Shown: positions 63,736 through 64,000 of the stretch, in pieces
Position numbering within the stretch: position 1 is the stretch's first letter
How the letters are laid out: every line of letters begins with the position of its first letter
Source of the DNA: Thinopyrum elongatum
Lineage: Eukaryota; Streptophyta; Magnoliopsida; Poales; Poaceae
DNA: 64,000 nucleotides
Assembly: GCA_011799875.1 (NCBI GenBank)
Contig: CM022299.1
Span: forward strand, 337,612,447-337,676,446
Reading direction: 5' to 3'
The notes under the pieces: generated by a model
Seen by the model: only the letters and a program-made list of their open reading frames with translations
What the model was told of the DNA's origin: nothing
The model's database searches: none
Program-made: the position numbers and the translations under genes

Positions 63736-64000
63736 GGCGCGGCTGTCGGGCCCTGTCCGACAGCCACCCTTTTGTACAAGCCTTGCCGATGTTGCATGTA
63801 ACCCTTTGTACAAAGCCAGGCGCAGACCCTAAGCAACTGATGAATAAACGAAGCACTGGGGGCCCCCGACAAGATTGCATGCATGCATAAGCATATCATG
63901 AGCATAGCATGATCATGCAAATGAGGTCGCATGTAGCACTGTTTTCATCTGCACTAAGTTGCACGGTTCTTACCGTGGACTTGATCCCGAAGAGAAGAAA
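63736..64000 (+). other. Start of 3' region of second Tat element
   Basis: Non-coding sequence with GAATAAAC at about 63842 and a GGGGGCCCCCGAC G/C-run at 63858-63870. No ORF supported. The 3' LTR is not reached. Confidence 0.6.

Larger units (their letters stand above)
56385..64000 (+). mobile_element. Tat-lineage gypsy retrotransposon, 5' LTR to integrase (truncated by window)
   Basis: The LTR 56385-57225 is followed by a primer-site-like sequence, decayed gag, protease, RT, RNase H, a second archaeal-type RNase H and integrase, all on +. The 3' LTR is beyond 64000. The element appears inserted in the tandem array of the CACTA-like element. The pol frame is long and mostly open but is broken by six single stops and two frameshifts. 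Different family from the Tat element at 1-8097, judged by LTR sequence. Confidence 0.88.

Overview
The window is a block of nested transposable elements from a large grass genome, most likely Triticeae (wheat, barley, rye or Aegilops). Evidence for this: Tat-, Athila- and Tekay-type Ty3/gypsy elements inserted into one another, CACTA elements, Stowaway MITEs, and LTR termini (TGAGGGAG..., TGATACGTC...) that I recognise from Triticeae repeats. Family names such as 'Fatima-like' or 'Sabrina-like' are from memory and unverified. I see no ordinary single-copy host gene. The only host-like coding sequences are transcription-factor-type domains carried inside transposons.

Layout, left to right: (1) 1-8097, 3' part of a Tat-lineage element (decayed pol, a spliced antisense coiled-coil gene, 3' LTR). 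(2) 8098-12760, CACTA-like element with a B3-type gene on +. (3) 12761-15447 and 37886-38204, a minus-strand non-autonomous LTR element (Sabrina-like) split by (4). (4) 15448-37885, a complete Athila-lineage element with target-site duplication (TSD) CACCC. It is itself split by (5) 23288-35456, a minus-strand Tekay-type chromovirus derivative with 4.3-kb LTRs and TSD CCTAC. (6) 38205-39063 and 46576-46873, Tat-type pol fragments split by (7) 39064-46575, a complete non-autonomous LTR element with TSD ATCGT. (8) 46874-50381, one end of a CACTA element with an antisense gene. (9) 50382-56384, a second copy of the family in (2), in opposite orientation, carrying an AP2/ERF domain and a B3 remnant. 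(10) 56385-64000, 5' LTR and gag-pol of another Tat-lineage element that runs off the window.

Three complete insertions have perfect 5-bp duplications, so the order of events can be read. By-eye LTR differences (about 4% for the Athila element, about 0.6% over the comparable part of the Tekay derivative) agree with the nesting order. Nearly all coding regions carry stops or frameshifts.

The most unusual content is the CACTA-like pair (2)/(9). They share termini, ~350-bp outer tandem repeats, promoter/5'UTR and the first ~20 codons of a gene. They then carry different first-exon payloads (an unrecognised ORF versus an AP2/ERF domain), followed by a homologous B3-like module. The second is the Tekay derivative: its outer LTR end is duplicated by 2.24 kb, and its 5' LTR looks like a mosaic of the two copies.
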